Shown: piece by piece, positions 6,508-13,890 of the stretch
Layout of the letters: every line of letters starts with the position of its first letter
How positions within the stretch are numbered: position 1 is the first letter of the stretch
NCBI GenBank assembly: GCA_002314885.1
Contig: DCHT01000005.1
Location: 8,299-26,652 of the forward strand
DNA length: 18,354 bases
Source: Bacteroidales bacterium UBA1745
GTDB lineage: Bacteria > Bacteroidota > Bacteroidia > Bacteroidales > UBA932
Reading direction: 5' to 3'
Notes under the pieces: model-generated
Told to the model about the DNA's origin: nothing
The model's database searches: none
Seen by the model: only the letters and a program-made list of their open reading frames with translations
Program-made: the position numbers and the translations under genes

Positions 6508-7083
6508 TTAATGTTTCTTTACATCCTTAGGCTCTGCCTCGGAGATGTTCTGAGGTACGGCCTTGCGGACGATTTCCTGTTTTTCTTCGTCAAGACTTGC
6601 GTATTTCTTACCGAAGTTTGCCTGTGAGAACTCATCACGGAGTTCGTTGATGGCCTTCACAAGTTCGTTCTGGACAGCGATGTAGGCCTGGTAGCTGGTA
6701 CCACGGTCATTCTGGAGGGAGATAACGCCCTTGGAAACCATTGCTGTTCCGAAGCCCTCGATCTCAACCGGCTCCTTCTCAGGAAGGGTCTGGTCGTCGG
6801 TAGGGTTGGTAAGGAATATCTTGATCTTGTCTCTAAGCTGTGACACATCCATTGGCTCACTACCAGCAAGAAGCTTGTCCGCAGAGTTGATCTTCACGAC
6901 GATGATGTTTCGTCTGTTGACCTTCTGGTCCTGTACCTTCTGGTTAGGATCAGGCATAGGCGGAAGACGACGGGACAGACCGAGCTGTGAACCCATGGTT
7001 GTAGTCATGAGGAAGTAGCACAGCAGGAGGAATGCGATGTCCGCCGTTGAACTTGAGTTGATTTCTGGAGTTTTCTTAGCCAT
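6508..7083 (-). CDS. exbD: ExbD/TolR family biopolymer transport protein (first ExbD, extended)
   Basis: This is a second ExbD paralogue of 191 residues, longer than the usual 130-150. The membrane helix (about 13-28) holds Asp15 in STADIAFLLLCYFLM. The periplasmic part begins with LSRRLPPMP, is interrupted by an acidic/proline-rich segment (TLPEKEPVEIEG), and ends in a charged tail (EAEPKDVKKH). Two different ExbDs next to one ExbB are common in Bacteroidota and suggest a heterodimer. It lies 12 bp from the upstream 4-TM gene and 15 bp from the downstream exbD. Confidence 0.92.
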   Translation of the reverse strand: MAKKTPEINSSSTADIAFLLLCYFLMTTTMGSQLGLSRRLPPMPDPNQKVQDQKVNRRNIIVVKINSADKLLAGSEPMDVSQLRDKIKIFLTNPTDDQTLPEKEPVEIEGFGTAMVSKGVISLQNDRGTSYQAYIAVQNELVKAINELRDEFSQANFGKKYASLDEEKQEIVRKAVPQNISEAEPKDVKKH

Positions 7084-7095
7084 GGCTGGTGTTCT

Positions 7096-7557
7096 TTATT
7101 TGCGGATGTTGCTGTAAACTGCGCTGAAGAGGATTGAAGCTACAGCGGCGCCGCAAAGGAGATAGGTGAGGTTGAGAACGGTGTTGGTAAGCGTAAGCGG
7201 ACCAACCTCAGGAGTTGTGCCGTTAGCAAGAACGATAGGAGCACCGTTCGCGGTCTGTGACCTTGCGAGGAGATAGCTTCCTGCGATGAGGACGCAAGCT
7301 GCTGCAAGGACAGCGAGAAGCTTGAGGATACCCTTGATGCCTTTCTGAGCGGCAGTAGTGTAAAGTCCGAGAACCACGATGGCAAGGACTGCTACTGCTA
7401 CGAGAGCATAGGCCCAGTAGAGTATCACGTCGATGGTGGTGCCATTATCGGCGACAGTCTTAGGCATGCCGCTGGCTGCGGCCCACACTACGATGCCAAC
7501 TCCGATAGCGAGGAGCACCCACATCACGAGTTTAACGATTTTTGCGTACTTGTCCAT
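7096..7557 (-). CDS. Four-helix membrane protein of the exb operon, unknown function
   Basis: I do not recognise a named family for this 153-residue protein. It has four predicted membrane helices (about 8-28, 43-66, 76-97 and 126-148). The loop between the last two (QTANGAPIVLANGTTPEVGP) is probably outside the cytoplasm and the C-terminus ends in basic residues (NIRK). It sits between exbB and the first exbD with gaps of only 12 bp on each side, so it is surely cotranscribed. Its position suggests a structural or regulatory part of the proton channel; that role is inference. Confidence 0.85.
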   Translation of the reverse strand: MDKYAKIVKLVMWVLLAIGVGIVVWAAASGMPKTVADNGTTIDVILYWAYALVAVAVLAIVVLGLYTTAAQKGIKGILKLLAVLAAACVLIAGSYLLARSQTANGAPIVLANGTTPEVGPLTLTNTVLNLTYLLCGAAVASILFSAVYSNIRK

Positions 7558-7569
7558 TTCAGTGGAAAT

Positions 7570-8373
7570 TTATTTCGCGTTCTTTACGAGAATGTCTACG
7601 AGTGAGATTGAAGCGTCCTCCATTTCAACGGAGAGCTTGTCGATCTGAGAAAGGATGTAGTTGTAGAAGAGCTGAAGGATAACGGCTACGATCAAACCAC
7701 CGACGGTAGTGATGAGGGCGACCTTCATACCACCTGCAACGACGTTAGGTGAGATATCACCGGCAGCCTGGATGGCGTCGAATGCCTGGATCATACCAAC
7801 GACGGTACCGAGGAATCCGAGTGAAGGAGCGATGGCGATGAAGAGTGAAAGCCAAGAGAGGCCGCTCTCCATAAGGGACATCTGAACGGAACCGTAAGAA
7901 ACGACAGTCTTCTCAACAACCTCGATACCCTGGTCCATGCGGAGGAAACCCTGGTAGAAGATGCTTGCGATAGGGCCGCGGGTGTTCTTGCAAACTTCCT
8001 TGGCAGCCTCAGCGCCACCGTTTGCGAGAGCCTCCTCAACAGCAGCAAGGAGCTTCTTGGTGTTGGTCTTTGAAAGGCTCAGATAGAGGATTCTTTCGAT
8101 TGCGATTGCAAGACCGAGGATGAGACAGATGATAACGAGGGTCATGAAGCCTGCGCCACCTTCGATGAACTTGGTCTTGAGGGCCTGGTGGAGAGGAACG
8201 TCAGACTTTACGTTGAATGGATCAACTTCGGCGTCAGCGGCGTCCTCAGCTGGAGCTGCAACTGCCTCCTCAGAAGCAGGGGCTGCTGCCTCGTCATTCT
8301 CCTGAGCGGCTGCGTACTGTGCAGAAACGGCCATCAGGCCAGCAACTGCCAAAAACATGAAAATTTTTTTCAT
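7570..8373 (-). CDS. exbB: MotA/TolQ/ExbB proton channel family protein
   Basis: ExbB forms the pentameric inner-membrane channel that, with ExbD, turns proton flow into work on TonB. The 267-residue protein starts with a signal-peptide-like segment (about 1-23, ending YAAAQ) and an acidic Ala/Pro/Glu-rich stretch (24-50). Three membrane helices follow (about 75-98, 172-196 and 214-240). The conserved channel threonines appear in GFLGTVVGM (Thr190) and ALITTVGG (Thr222/223). A cytoplasmic loop of about 70 residues lies between helices 1 and 2. It is first in the exbB-4TM-exbD-exbD operon. Confidence 0.95.
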   Translation of the reverse strand: MKKIFMFLAVAGLMAVSAQYAAAQENDEAAAPASEEAVAAPAEDAADAEVDPFNVKSDVPLHQALKTKFIEGGAGFMTLVIICLILGLAIAIERILYLSLSKTNTKKLLAAVEEALANGGAEAAKEVCKNTRGPIASIFYQGFLRMDQGIEVVEKTVVSYGSVQMSLMESGLSWLSLFIAIAPSLGFLGTVVGMIQAFDAIQAAGDISPNVVAGGMKVALITTVGGLIVAVILQLFYNYILSQIDKLSVEMEDASISLVDILVKNAK

Positions 8374-8441
8374 AATTGTTTTTGAGTGGGTTTAATTAGT
8401 AAAATTTATTTTGGTTGTTCTAATTGTCCATTAAAATCGGT

Positions 8442-8471
8442 GCAATTTAGGAAAATTATTTCAAAACACAA
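8442..8471 (-). promoter_or_regulatory. Possible promoter of the exbB operon
   Basis: On the minus strand, TAAATTGC (8449-8442) is an imperfect -7 element with TTG (8471-8469) 19 bp upstream. It lies in an AT-rich stretch before exbB and just after the ansA stop codon. Two of six consensus bases differ, so this is tentative. Confidence 0.35.
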
Positions 8472-8474
8472 TAA

Positions 8475-9530
8475 CTAAATTGAGATTTCACCACGCAGGT
8501 TGAGGGCCAGATTCCGCTTAACTGCGTCATTCTCAGCCGATTTTCCCAAAAGATAGAAAAGTTTGCCCAGTGCCGCTTCTACGGTCATATCGCCTCCACC
8601 GGTCACTCCGCAGTCCTGGATGGCCTTTCCATTGGCATAAATGCCCATATTCACGACGCCCGCCAGGCACTGCGTGACATTGAGCAGTACCTTGCCCATC
8701 GCGCTCGCCTCGCTCACCAGGGACAGGAACCATTCGGACGCGGGGGCGTTGCCGGAACCGTAAGTCTCGATGATGACGGCGCGCGTGTCCTCGCCGCAGA
8801 GGATGTTGCGGACGACTTGGCGCGTGATGCCCGGATGTATCTTCAGGATCGAAACTCGCGTGTCGAGGTCGTAGGTAAAGGCAGGTCTGGCGTCCCAGTC
8901 GACAGGTTTGCGTATGATGGCGTCGTTGTAGCGTATGCTGATGCCGGCCTCGGCGAGAGGGGGCATATTCGGGCTGCGGAAGGCCTTGAACTCGTCGGCG
9001 CTGACCTTCTTGGTGCGGTTGCCTCTGAGCAGGCGGTTGTCGAAGCAGATGCAGACCTCAGGCACCATCGCGTGGCCATTTGCGTCCTTTGCGGCCGCGA
9101 TTTCGACCGCCGATATGAGGTTTTCCTTGCCGTCGGTGCGCGGCAGGCCTATAGGCAGCTGGCTGCCGGTGAAGATGACCGGTTTGGTCAGCCCCTCGAT
9201 CATAAAGCTGAGGGCGGAGGCGGAATAGGCCATAGTGTCGGTGCCGTGCAGCACCACGAAGCCGTCGTATTCGTCATAATGGACGTCGATGAGCCTTGCG
9301 ATTTCCTTCCATACGGCCGGATCCACGTCTGACGAATCGATTATCGGGTCGAAGGAGACGGAGTCTATACGGTAGGCGAATTTCGCGAGTTCAGGCACCT
9401 CGGCGAGTATCTGACTGAAGTCGAAAGGCTTGAGTGTCAGGGTGTTGGGGTCCTGTTTCATACCTATCGTGCCGCCCGTATAGAGGAGCAGCAGCGAGGC
9501 TTTGTCTTGTCTGTTTTGCATATCGGTCAT
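8475..9530 (-). CDS. ansA: Type I (cytoplasmic) L-asparaginase
   Basis: This enzyme hydrolyses L-asparagine to aspartate and ammonia. The 351 residues are close to E. coli AnsA. The first catalytic motif YTGGTIGM is at residues 17-24 with Thr18. The second, LHGTDTMAYSASAL, is near 92-105 with the Thr-Asp pair. There is no signal peptide, which fits the cytoplasmic type I form. Its ATG overlaps the stop of tatD as ATGA (9530-9527), so the two are translationally coupled. Confidence 0.94.
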   Translation of the reverse strand: MTDMQNRQDKASLLLLYTGGTIGMKQDPNTLTLKPFDFSQILAEVPELAKFAYRIDSVSFDPIIDSSDVDPAVWKEIARLIDVHYDEYDGFVVLHGTDTMAYSASALSFMIEGLTKPVIFTGSQLPIGLPRTDGKENLISAVEIAAAKDANGHAMVPEVCICFDNRLLRGNRTKKVSADEFKAFRSPNMPPLAEAGISIRYNDAIIRKPVDWDARPAFTYDLDTRVSILKIHPGITRQVVRNILCGEDTRAVIIETYGSGNAPASEWFLSLVSEASAMGKVLLNVTQCLAGVVNMGIYANGKAIQDCGVTGGGDMTVEAALGKLFYLLGKSAENDAVKRNLALNLRGEISI

Positions 9531-10291
9531 ATTCCGAACAGTGTTTCGGCGTTATTTGTGGTGATTTCTCCGACTTCTTCCGTGCTCACGCCTTTGATCT
9601 CGGCGAGGCGGGCCGCAATGAACGGCACGTAGGCGCTTTCGTTGCGCTCCCCGCGGTGTGGCACAGGGGTGAGGTAAGGGGAGTCGGTCTCGAGCAGGAT
9701 GCGCTCCAGAGGTATGTCCTTGACGGTTTCGGGCAGGCTGGCCTTTTTGAAGGTGAGAACTCCGCCTATGCCTATGTACCAGTCTCCGAGGCGCTGTATC
9801 TCGCGGTAGGTCTCAATGCTGCCGCTGTAGGCGTGGAATACGCCCCTGAGCCCGAGGGCCTTCTTTTCCTTGAGTATGTCCAGAATCTGGCCCGTGGCCT
9901 CCCTGGAGTGGATGATGACGGGCAGGTCCATTTCGTGGGCCAGGTCCAGCTGGCGACGGAAGGCATCGGCCTGTTCGCGCACCAGTTCCTTGGACCAGTA
10001 GAGGTCCATACCAATCTCGCCTATGGCATAGACGCGCCTGCCGCGATATGCGAGCATCTGTTCGATTTCGGCCTCCCAGTTGACTGTGAGGTCGGTCGGA
10101 TGCAGGCCGAGGCAGGGGAATACGACTCCCGGATGCCTGTCCGCAAGCTCGAACATCCTCTGCCTGGAGGGCTCGGAGATATCGGGGAACACGAGTTTCC
10201 CCACGCCGGCTGCGACGGCCCTTTCGACCGCTGCGTCTTCTTCGCCTCCGAATGCCTCGTCGTAGAGGTGTGTGTGCGTGTCTATAAACAT
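9527..10291 (-). CDS. tatD: TatD family metal-dependent hydrolase (DNase)
   Basis: This TIM-barrel metal-dependent nuclease family is linked to DNA repair and DNA degradation. The 254-residue protein shows the full metal-site set: HTH at residues 6-8 (FIDTHTHLYD), Glu92 in AIGEIGMD, His128 in VIIHSRE, His153 in VFHAYSGS and Asp203 in ETDSPYLTP. It heads a two-gene unit with ansA and follows dprA by 30 bp. Confidence 0.94.
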   Translation of the reverse strand: MFIDTHTHLYDEAFGGEEDAAVERAVAAGVGKLVFPDISEPSRQRMFELADRHPGVVFPCLGLHPTDLTVNWEAEIEQMLAYRGRRVYAIGEIGMDLYWSKELVREQADAFRRQLDLAHEMDLPVIIHSREATGQILDILKEKKALGLRGVFHAYSGSIETYREIQRLGDWYIGIGGVLTFKKASLPETVKDIPLERILLETDSPYLTPVPHRGERNESAYVPFIAARLAEIKGVSTEEVGEITTNNAETLFGI

Positions 10292-10310
10292 AGTTGTGTC
10301 TTTGTCCGCA

Positions 10311-10318
10311 CAAATTTA
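10311..10318 (-). promoter_or_regulatory. -7 element candidate for tatD-ansA
   Basis: The minus strand reads TAAATTTG, an exact TAnnTTTG match, with about 16 nt to the tatD ATG. I see no clear TTG at the -33 spacing, so the unit may instead be read from dprA. Confidence 0.4.
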
Positions 10319-10321
10319 CAA

Positions 10322-11518
10322 CTATTTAATATTAATTGAGCACCGTTGAAGCATATCTATGTCAATCATTCCGTCACATTCGAGCCTGGTGGCGATGGCG
10401 GCTACCTCCCGGAAGGGCAGTCCGGTCGCTCGGACGAGTTCGTCGAAGCTGATCCCGCGGCAGTTCTTGATGGCCAGGAGCACCTGGGCGGCCTTCCCGA
10501 CGCGGTCGTCGCTGGCCCCGGCCCGCTTCATCTTCGCGGCGAGCAGTTCGGGCGTGGGCTCCTCGATCTTGCCGCAGCGCAGGTTGAGGCTCGCGAGCAG
10601 GCTTTCGCAGTCGGTGACCGGCTCGGCTACCTTGGCTCGAATGAGGTTGTTGCAGCCTTGGGAACAGAGGTCATCGGCCCGTCCGAGGAGGGCGTAAGTG
10701 TCTCTGTTATAGGAATATGAGAGGTTGGCGGTCATTATGCCGCCGCCGTGGGCCTTGGACTCCACGAGTATGGTGGCACGCGACATTCCGGCGATGATGC
10801 GGTTGCGGCGCAGGAAGTTCAGGGCGACCGGGGTGGTGCCTGTCGGATAGTCGGTGATCAGGGCGCAGCCGGGCGTGGAGGCAATCCTCTCGGCAATGGC
10901 GTTGTGGCGCCAGGGATAGACGGTCTCTATGCCCGTGGCCATCACTGCGACGGTGGTCAGACCGCTGTCCAATGCCTCCAGGTGGGCACAGATGTCGGTG
11001 CCCAAGGCCAGGCCGCTGACGATGGTCGGGCCGCGCCCGGAATTACCCAGGGAAAGCTCAGGGGAAGTTGCCCCCGAGGCCATACTCCTCACTATGCGGC
11101 TGCACCATTCGCGGCCGTAGGGCGAGAGGTCGCGGGTGCCCACGATCGCGATTGGATCCATATTCCCGAAGACTTCCTCAGGCGGCGAGCAGCCTCTGAA
11201 ATACAGGCCCAGGGGCGCGTCCTCGCATTCCCTCAGCAGGGCGGGGTAGCAGTCATCGCCCACGTGTATGAAACGGTGCCCCAGGGCTTCGATCCTGCTC
11301 AGTTCCCCGTCCGCCCAGTCGACCGAGGCTTTGTTCAACTGGTCGCGGCAGGCGGACCAGGGGCCCATAATCTGCTGCTTCTGCTCCTCGCTCATTGCGA
11401 ACACCGCCGCGGCGCTGCCCAGGTTCTCCACCAGGGTCAGGGCCACCGCCGGCTTGAAGCCGAAAATCTTGTTGAGGGCCAGCATACAGACCCTCTCTTC
11501 TCTGTCCTTCTCTTCCAT
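10322..11518 (-). CDS. dprA: DNA-processing protein DprA
   Basis: DprA loads RecA on incoming single-stranded DNA during natural transformation; many bacteria keep it without known competence. The 398-residue protein has an N-terminal helical region and a Rossmann-like core. Core motifs are IVGTRDLSPYG (125-135, VG-T/S-R), SGLALGTDICAH (168-179) and FLRRNRIIAG (235-244). The C-terminus has a winged-helix DML1-type domain. Between the first two motifs lies an unusual insert of about 17 residues (149-165, SPELSLGNSGRG). I chose the Met at 11518 (MEEKDREERVC) because it fits the family's usual start. An in-frame ATG at 11563 would add 15 unconserved-looking residues. Confidence 0.92.
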   Translation of the reverse strand: MEEKDREERVCMLALNKIFGFKPAVALTLVENLGSAAAVFAMSEEQKQQIMGPWSACRDQLNKASVDWADGELSRIEALGHRFIHVGDDCYPALLRECEDAPLGLYFRGCSPPEEVFGNMDPIAIVGTRDLSPYGREWCSRIVRSMASGATSPELSLGNSGRGPTIVSGLALGTDICAHLEALDSGLTTVAVMATGIETVYPWRHNAIAERIASTPGCALITDYPTGTTPVALNFLRRNRIIAGMSRATILVESKAHGGGIMTANLSYSYNRDTYALLGRADDLCSQGCNNLIRAKVAEPVTDCESLLASLNLRCGKIEEPTPELLAAKMKRAGASDDRVGKAAQVLLAIKNCRGISFDELVRATGLPFREVAAIATRLECDGMIDIDMLQRCSINIK

Positions 11519-11594
11519 TTTCTCACTCGGGCAGTCTGTGCCGTCGGAGCGAAGATATGACAAATCGACCCCGCTGGAAATACCTGCGAGGCCG

Positions 11595-11661
11595 ATTTAC
11601 ACGATTTTGAGATTTATTTACACGATTTTGAGATAAATCCCAATATTGCCAATTTTGAGAT
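11595..11661. repeat. Tandem 19-bp direct repeats between queA and dprA
   Basis: ATTTACACGATTTTGAGAT occurs at 11595-11613 and again, identical, at 11616-11634 (period 21). A third partial copy (ATTTTGAGAT) is at 11652-11661, next to the queA stop. The spacing of two helical turns suggests protein-binding sites upstream of dprA, though a short tandem duplication without function is possible. Confidence 0.75.
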
Positions 11662-11663
11662 TA

Positions 11664-12710
11664 TCAGATAATCAGGAGAGCGTCGCCGTAAGGGCCGAAC
11701 TGATAGTCGTTCTCGAGGGCCACCTTGTAGGCCTCCATCACCTTTTCATAGCCGCCGAACGCTGCCACTGCCATCAGCATAGTGGAGCCTGGGAGCTGGA
11801 AGTTGGACACGAGTGAATCCGGAATGGCGAACCTGTAAGGAGGGAAGATGAACTTGTTGGTCCATCCGTCGTAAGGGTTGACTTCGTCGTTGGTGGTGCA
11901 GTAAGTCTCGAGACCCTTGACGGTGGTGACGCCGACTGCGAGCACCTTGTGGCCCTTGCGGTGGGTGTCGTTGATGATCTTCGCGGTTTCAGGGGTGATG
12001 ATGAGCCTCTCGGAGTCGGTCTTGTGCTTTGAGAGGTCCTCCACATCCACGCTGCGGAAGTTGCCGATGCCCATATGCAGGGTGAGGAATGCGGTGTTGA
12101 TGTCGGCGAGGATCATCCTGTTGAACATCTCGCGGCTGAAGTGGAGGCCGGCAGCAGGGGCTGCGACTGCGCCTTCGTTCTTTGCGAAGATGGTCTGGTA
12201 GTTCTCAGCGTCCTCAGGTTCAGGTCTTTCCTTTACCCAGGATGGCACCGGAGTCTCTCCGAGGGTGAAGAGGGTCTTCTTGAAGTCCTCGTAGGAACCG
12301 TCGAAGAGGAACCTGAGGGTACGTCCCCTGGAGGTGGTGTTGTCGATTACCTCTGCAACGAGCTCGTCGTCGCCGAAGTAGAGCTTGTTACCGATACGGA
12401 TCTTCCTGGCTGGGTCCACGATCACGTCCCAGAGGCGCTGTTCCCTGTTGAGCTCCCTGAGGAGGTTCACTTCGATGGATGCGCCGGTCTTCTCCTTGTT
12501 GCCATAGAGGCGGGCAGGGAATACCTTGGTGTCGTTGAGGACGAAGGTGTCGCCCTTTCCGTAGTACTCGAGGAGGTCCTTGAACTGCTTGTGTTCGATT
12601 TCACCGGTGTTCTTGTGGAGCACCATAAGCTTGCACTCGTCTCTCCAGCGAGGCGGGTTCTTTGCGATTTTTTCCGCTGTGAGCGGGAACTGGAACTGTG
12701 AAAGTTTCAT
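11664..12710 (-). CDS. queA: S-adenosylmethionine:tRNA ribosyltransferase-isomerase
   Basis: QueA transfers and rearranges the ribose of S-adenosylmethionine onto 7-aminomethyl-7-deazaguanine in tRNA, giving epoxyqueuosine at the wobble position. The 348-residue length is normal. Typical segments are FVLNDTKVFPARL, GETPVPSWVKE, AAPAAGLHFSREM, LHMGIGNFRSV and the C-terminal NFQLPGSTMLMAVAAFGG. It follows the Nudix gene by 61 bp. Confidence 0.96.
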   Translation of the reverse strand: MKLSQFQFPLTAEKIAKNPPRWRDECKLMVLHKNTGEIEHKQFKDLLEYYGKGDTFVLNDTKVFPARLYGNKEKTGASIEVNLLRELNREQRLWDVIVDPARKIRIGNKLYFGDDELVAEVIDNTTSRGRTLRFLFDGSYEDFKKTLFTLGETPVPSWVKERPEPEDAENYQTIFAKNEGAVAAPAAGLHFSREMFNRMILADINTAFLTLHMGIGNFRSVDVEDLSKHKTDSERLIITPETAKIINDTHRKGHKVLAVGVTTVKGLETYCTTNDEVNPYDGWTNKFIFPPYRFAIPDSLVSNFQLPGSTMLMAVAAFGGYEKVMEAYKVALENDYQFGPYGDALLII

Positions 12711-12771
12711 ATATCTGGCGTATTTTGATAGTCAATAACTATTTATTATACGTCTGATATCGAAAAATGTT

Positions 12772-13383
12772 TCACACGCGTGCTTCCCTGAATACTTCGA
12801 CTATGGAAGGGTAGGTGTTGGTGAGGAAAGGAGGCAGGCTGGAACGCGCTACCCAAGCCGCCTTGGTGATGTCTTCCTCGCGCTGAGGAGTGAGGTCGGT
12901 CGGGTCGGTGTAGAGCATATCGTACCACCAGGTGTGCTTGAGGTGCCAGAGGCCCTGGCGGAAATAGACGTGGTCTGTGACGCAGATGAGGCTGCGTACT
13001 TCGAGTTCGTTGACTCCGGTCTCTTCCTGAACCTCCCTGAGGGAGCAGGTCTCGATGTCCTCGCCCGGCTCCAGATGGCCCTTAGGCAGGTCCCAGAGGC
13101 CGTTTCTGTTGATGAGCAGATAGTCGCCGCGACGGTTTGAGACCAGTCCGCCGCCGGCTGTGACTTCCTTGAATTCGGCGCAGATCCTATGGTAAGTCTG
13201 CTCCTCGTTTTCGGTAGGAATATATATTTTCATCAATGATGCGGAGGTTTCGAACATACCGATGAGGGCGTGGATGTCTATCCTTTCTCCCACGTGGAAA
13301 AGGATGGCATTCGGGTCTGAGAGCATCTGGTCGTCCGGGTTGCAGATTATCAGACAGCGCTTTTCAAAGTATATCTTCCGCAT
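12772..13383 (-). CDS. Nudix hydrolase
   Basis: The 203-residue protein carries a complete Nudix box, G-x5-E-x7-REVQEE-x-G, at residues 102-123 (starting KGHLEPGED, with REVQEETG). This is the Mg-binding site for hydrolysing nucleoside diphosphate-linked compounds. An N-terminal domain of about 75 residues precedes it. The specific substrate cannot be told. I chose ATG 13383 (MRKIYFEKRCL) over the in-frame start at 13467, because that longer form would run through a perfect TATCTTTG promoter element and into the divergent gene. It is divergent from the START-like gene. Confidence 0.92.
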   Translation of the reverse strand: MRKIYFEKRCLIICNPDDQMLSDPNAILFHVGERIDIHALIGMFETSASLMKIYIPTENEEQTYHRICAEFKEVTAGGGLVSNRRGDYLLINRNGLWDLPKGHLEPGEDIETCSLREVQEETGVNELEVRSLICVTDHVYFRQGLWHLKHTWWYDMLYTDPTDLTPQREEDITKAAWVARSSLPPFLTNTYPSIVEVFREARV

Positions 13384-13389
13384 TTTTAC

Positions 13390-13423
13390 TATCTTTGCTT
13401 TGTTGCACGATACTGCAAAGATA
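13390..13423. promoter_or_regulatory. Face-to-face divergent promoter pair (inverted -7 elements)
   Basis: TATCTTTGC (13390-13398) and its exact complement GCAAAGATA (13415-13423) form a 9-bp inverted repeat with a 16-bp spacer. Each half is a perfect TAnnTTTG element, one for the plus-strand START-like gene and one for the minus-strand Nudix gene. I see no clear -33 TTG for either. Predicted starts fall within a few bases of each other, so polymerases would compete. Confidence 0.6.
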
Positions 13424-13443
13424 AAACAATTACATAAATAGAT

Positions 13444-13890
13444 ATGACAAGTTACAAAAGCAAGCACGGAACCGTGTCCAAGAGCCCGGCTGAACTCTTT
13501 ATGCAGTTTGCCGATATGAGGAATTTCGCCAACCTGATTCCGGAGGATAAGAAGCAGCAGGTGTCACTTGAGGCCGATTACGACAGGCTCAAGGCCAACG
13601 TGCAGGGTTTTAATATAGGTGTGAAGGTCCTCAGGAGGACTCCATACTCCCTTCTCGAGTTCGAGGACGACGGCGCACCTCTGAAGTTCAATATCGCACT
13701 TCATTTCGATCCTATGGGCGGCTCTGGCAAGACCGATTTCAGCATCGATGTGGACGCCGACCTGAACTTTATGATGAAGATGATGATAGGCAACAAGATC
13801 CAGGATGCTCTCGATAAGATCGTGGACGGCCTCGTGGCTATGTCCGAGGGCCGTATGCCTGAGGGAATTGACCCATCTATGTTCAAATAA
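13444..13890 (+). CDS. SRPBCC/START-like domain protein
   Basis: The 148-residue protein resembles the small lipid- or ligand-binding START-like fold proteins found in Bacteroidota. It has an opening strand (YKSKHGTVSKSPAELFMQFAD), repeated beta strands and a long C-terminal helix (NFMMKMMIGNKIQDALDKIV). No ligand can be named. Its TAA stop overlaps the ATG of the next gene by one base (TAATG), so the two are translationally coupled. That hints at a shared role with the rRNA methyltransferase, but this is inference. Confidence 0.82.
   Translation: MTSYKSKHGTVSKSPAELFMQFADMRNFANLIPEDKKQQVSLEADYDRLKANVQGFNIGVKVLRRTPYSLLEFEDDGAPLKFNIALHFDPMGGSGKTDFSIDVDADLNFMMKMMIGNKIQDALDKIVDGLVAMSEGRMPEGIDPSMFK

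Noticed and set aside
12775..13467. Longer Nudix protein starting at 13467
   Set aside because: The extra residues would be read from the promoter region and overlap the divergent gene. The Met at 13383 fits the predicted transcription start.
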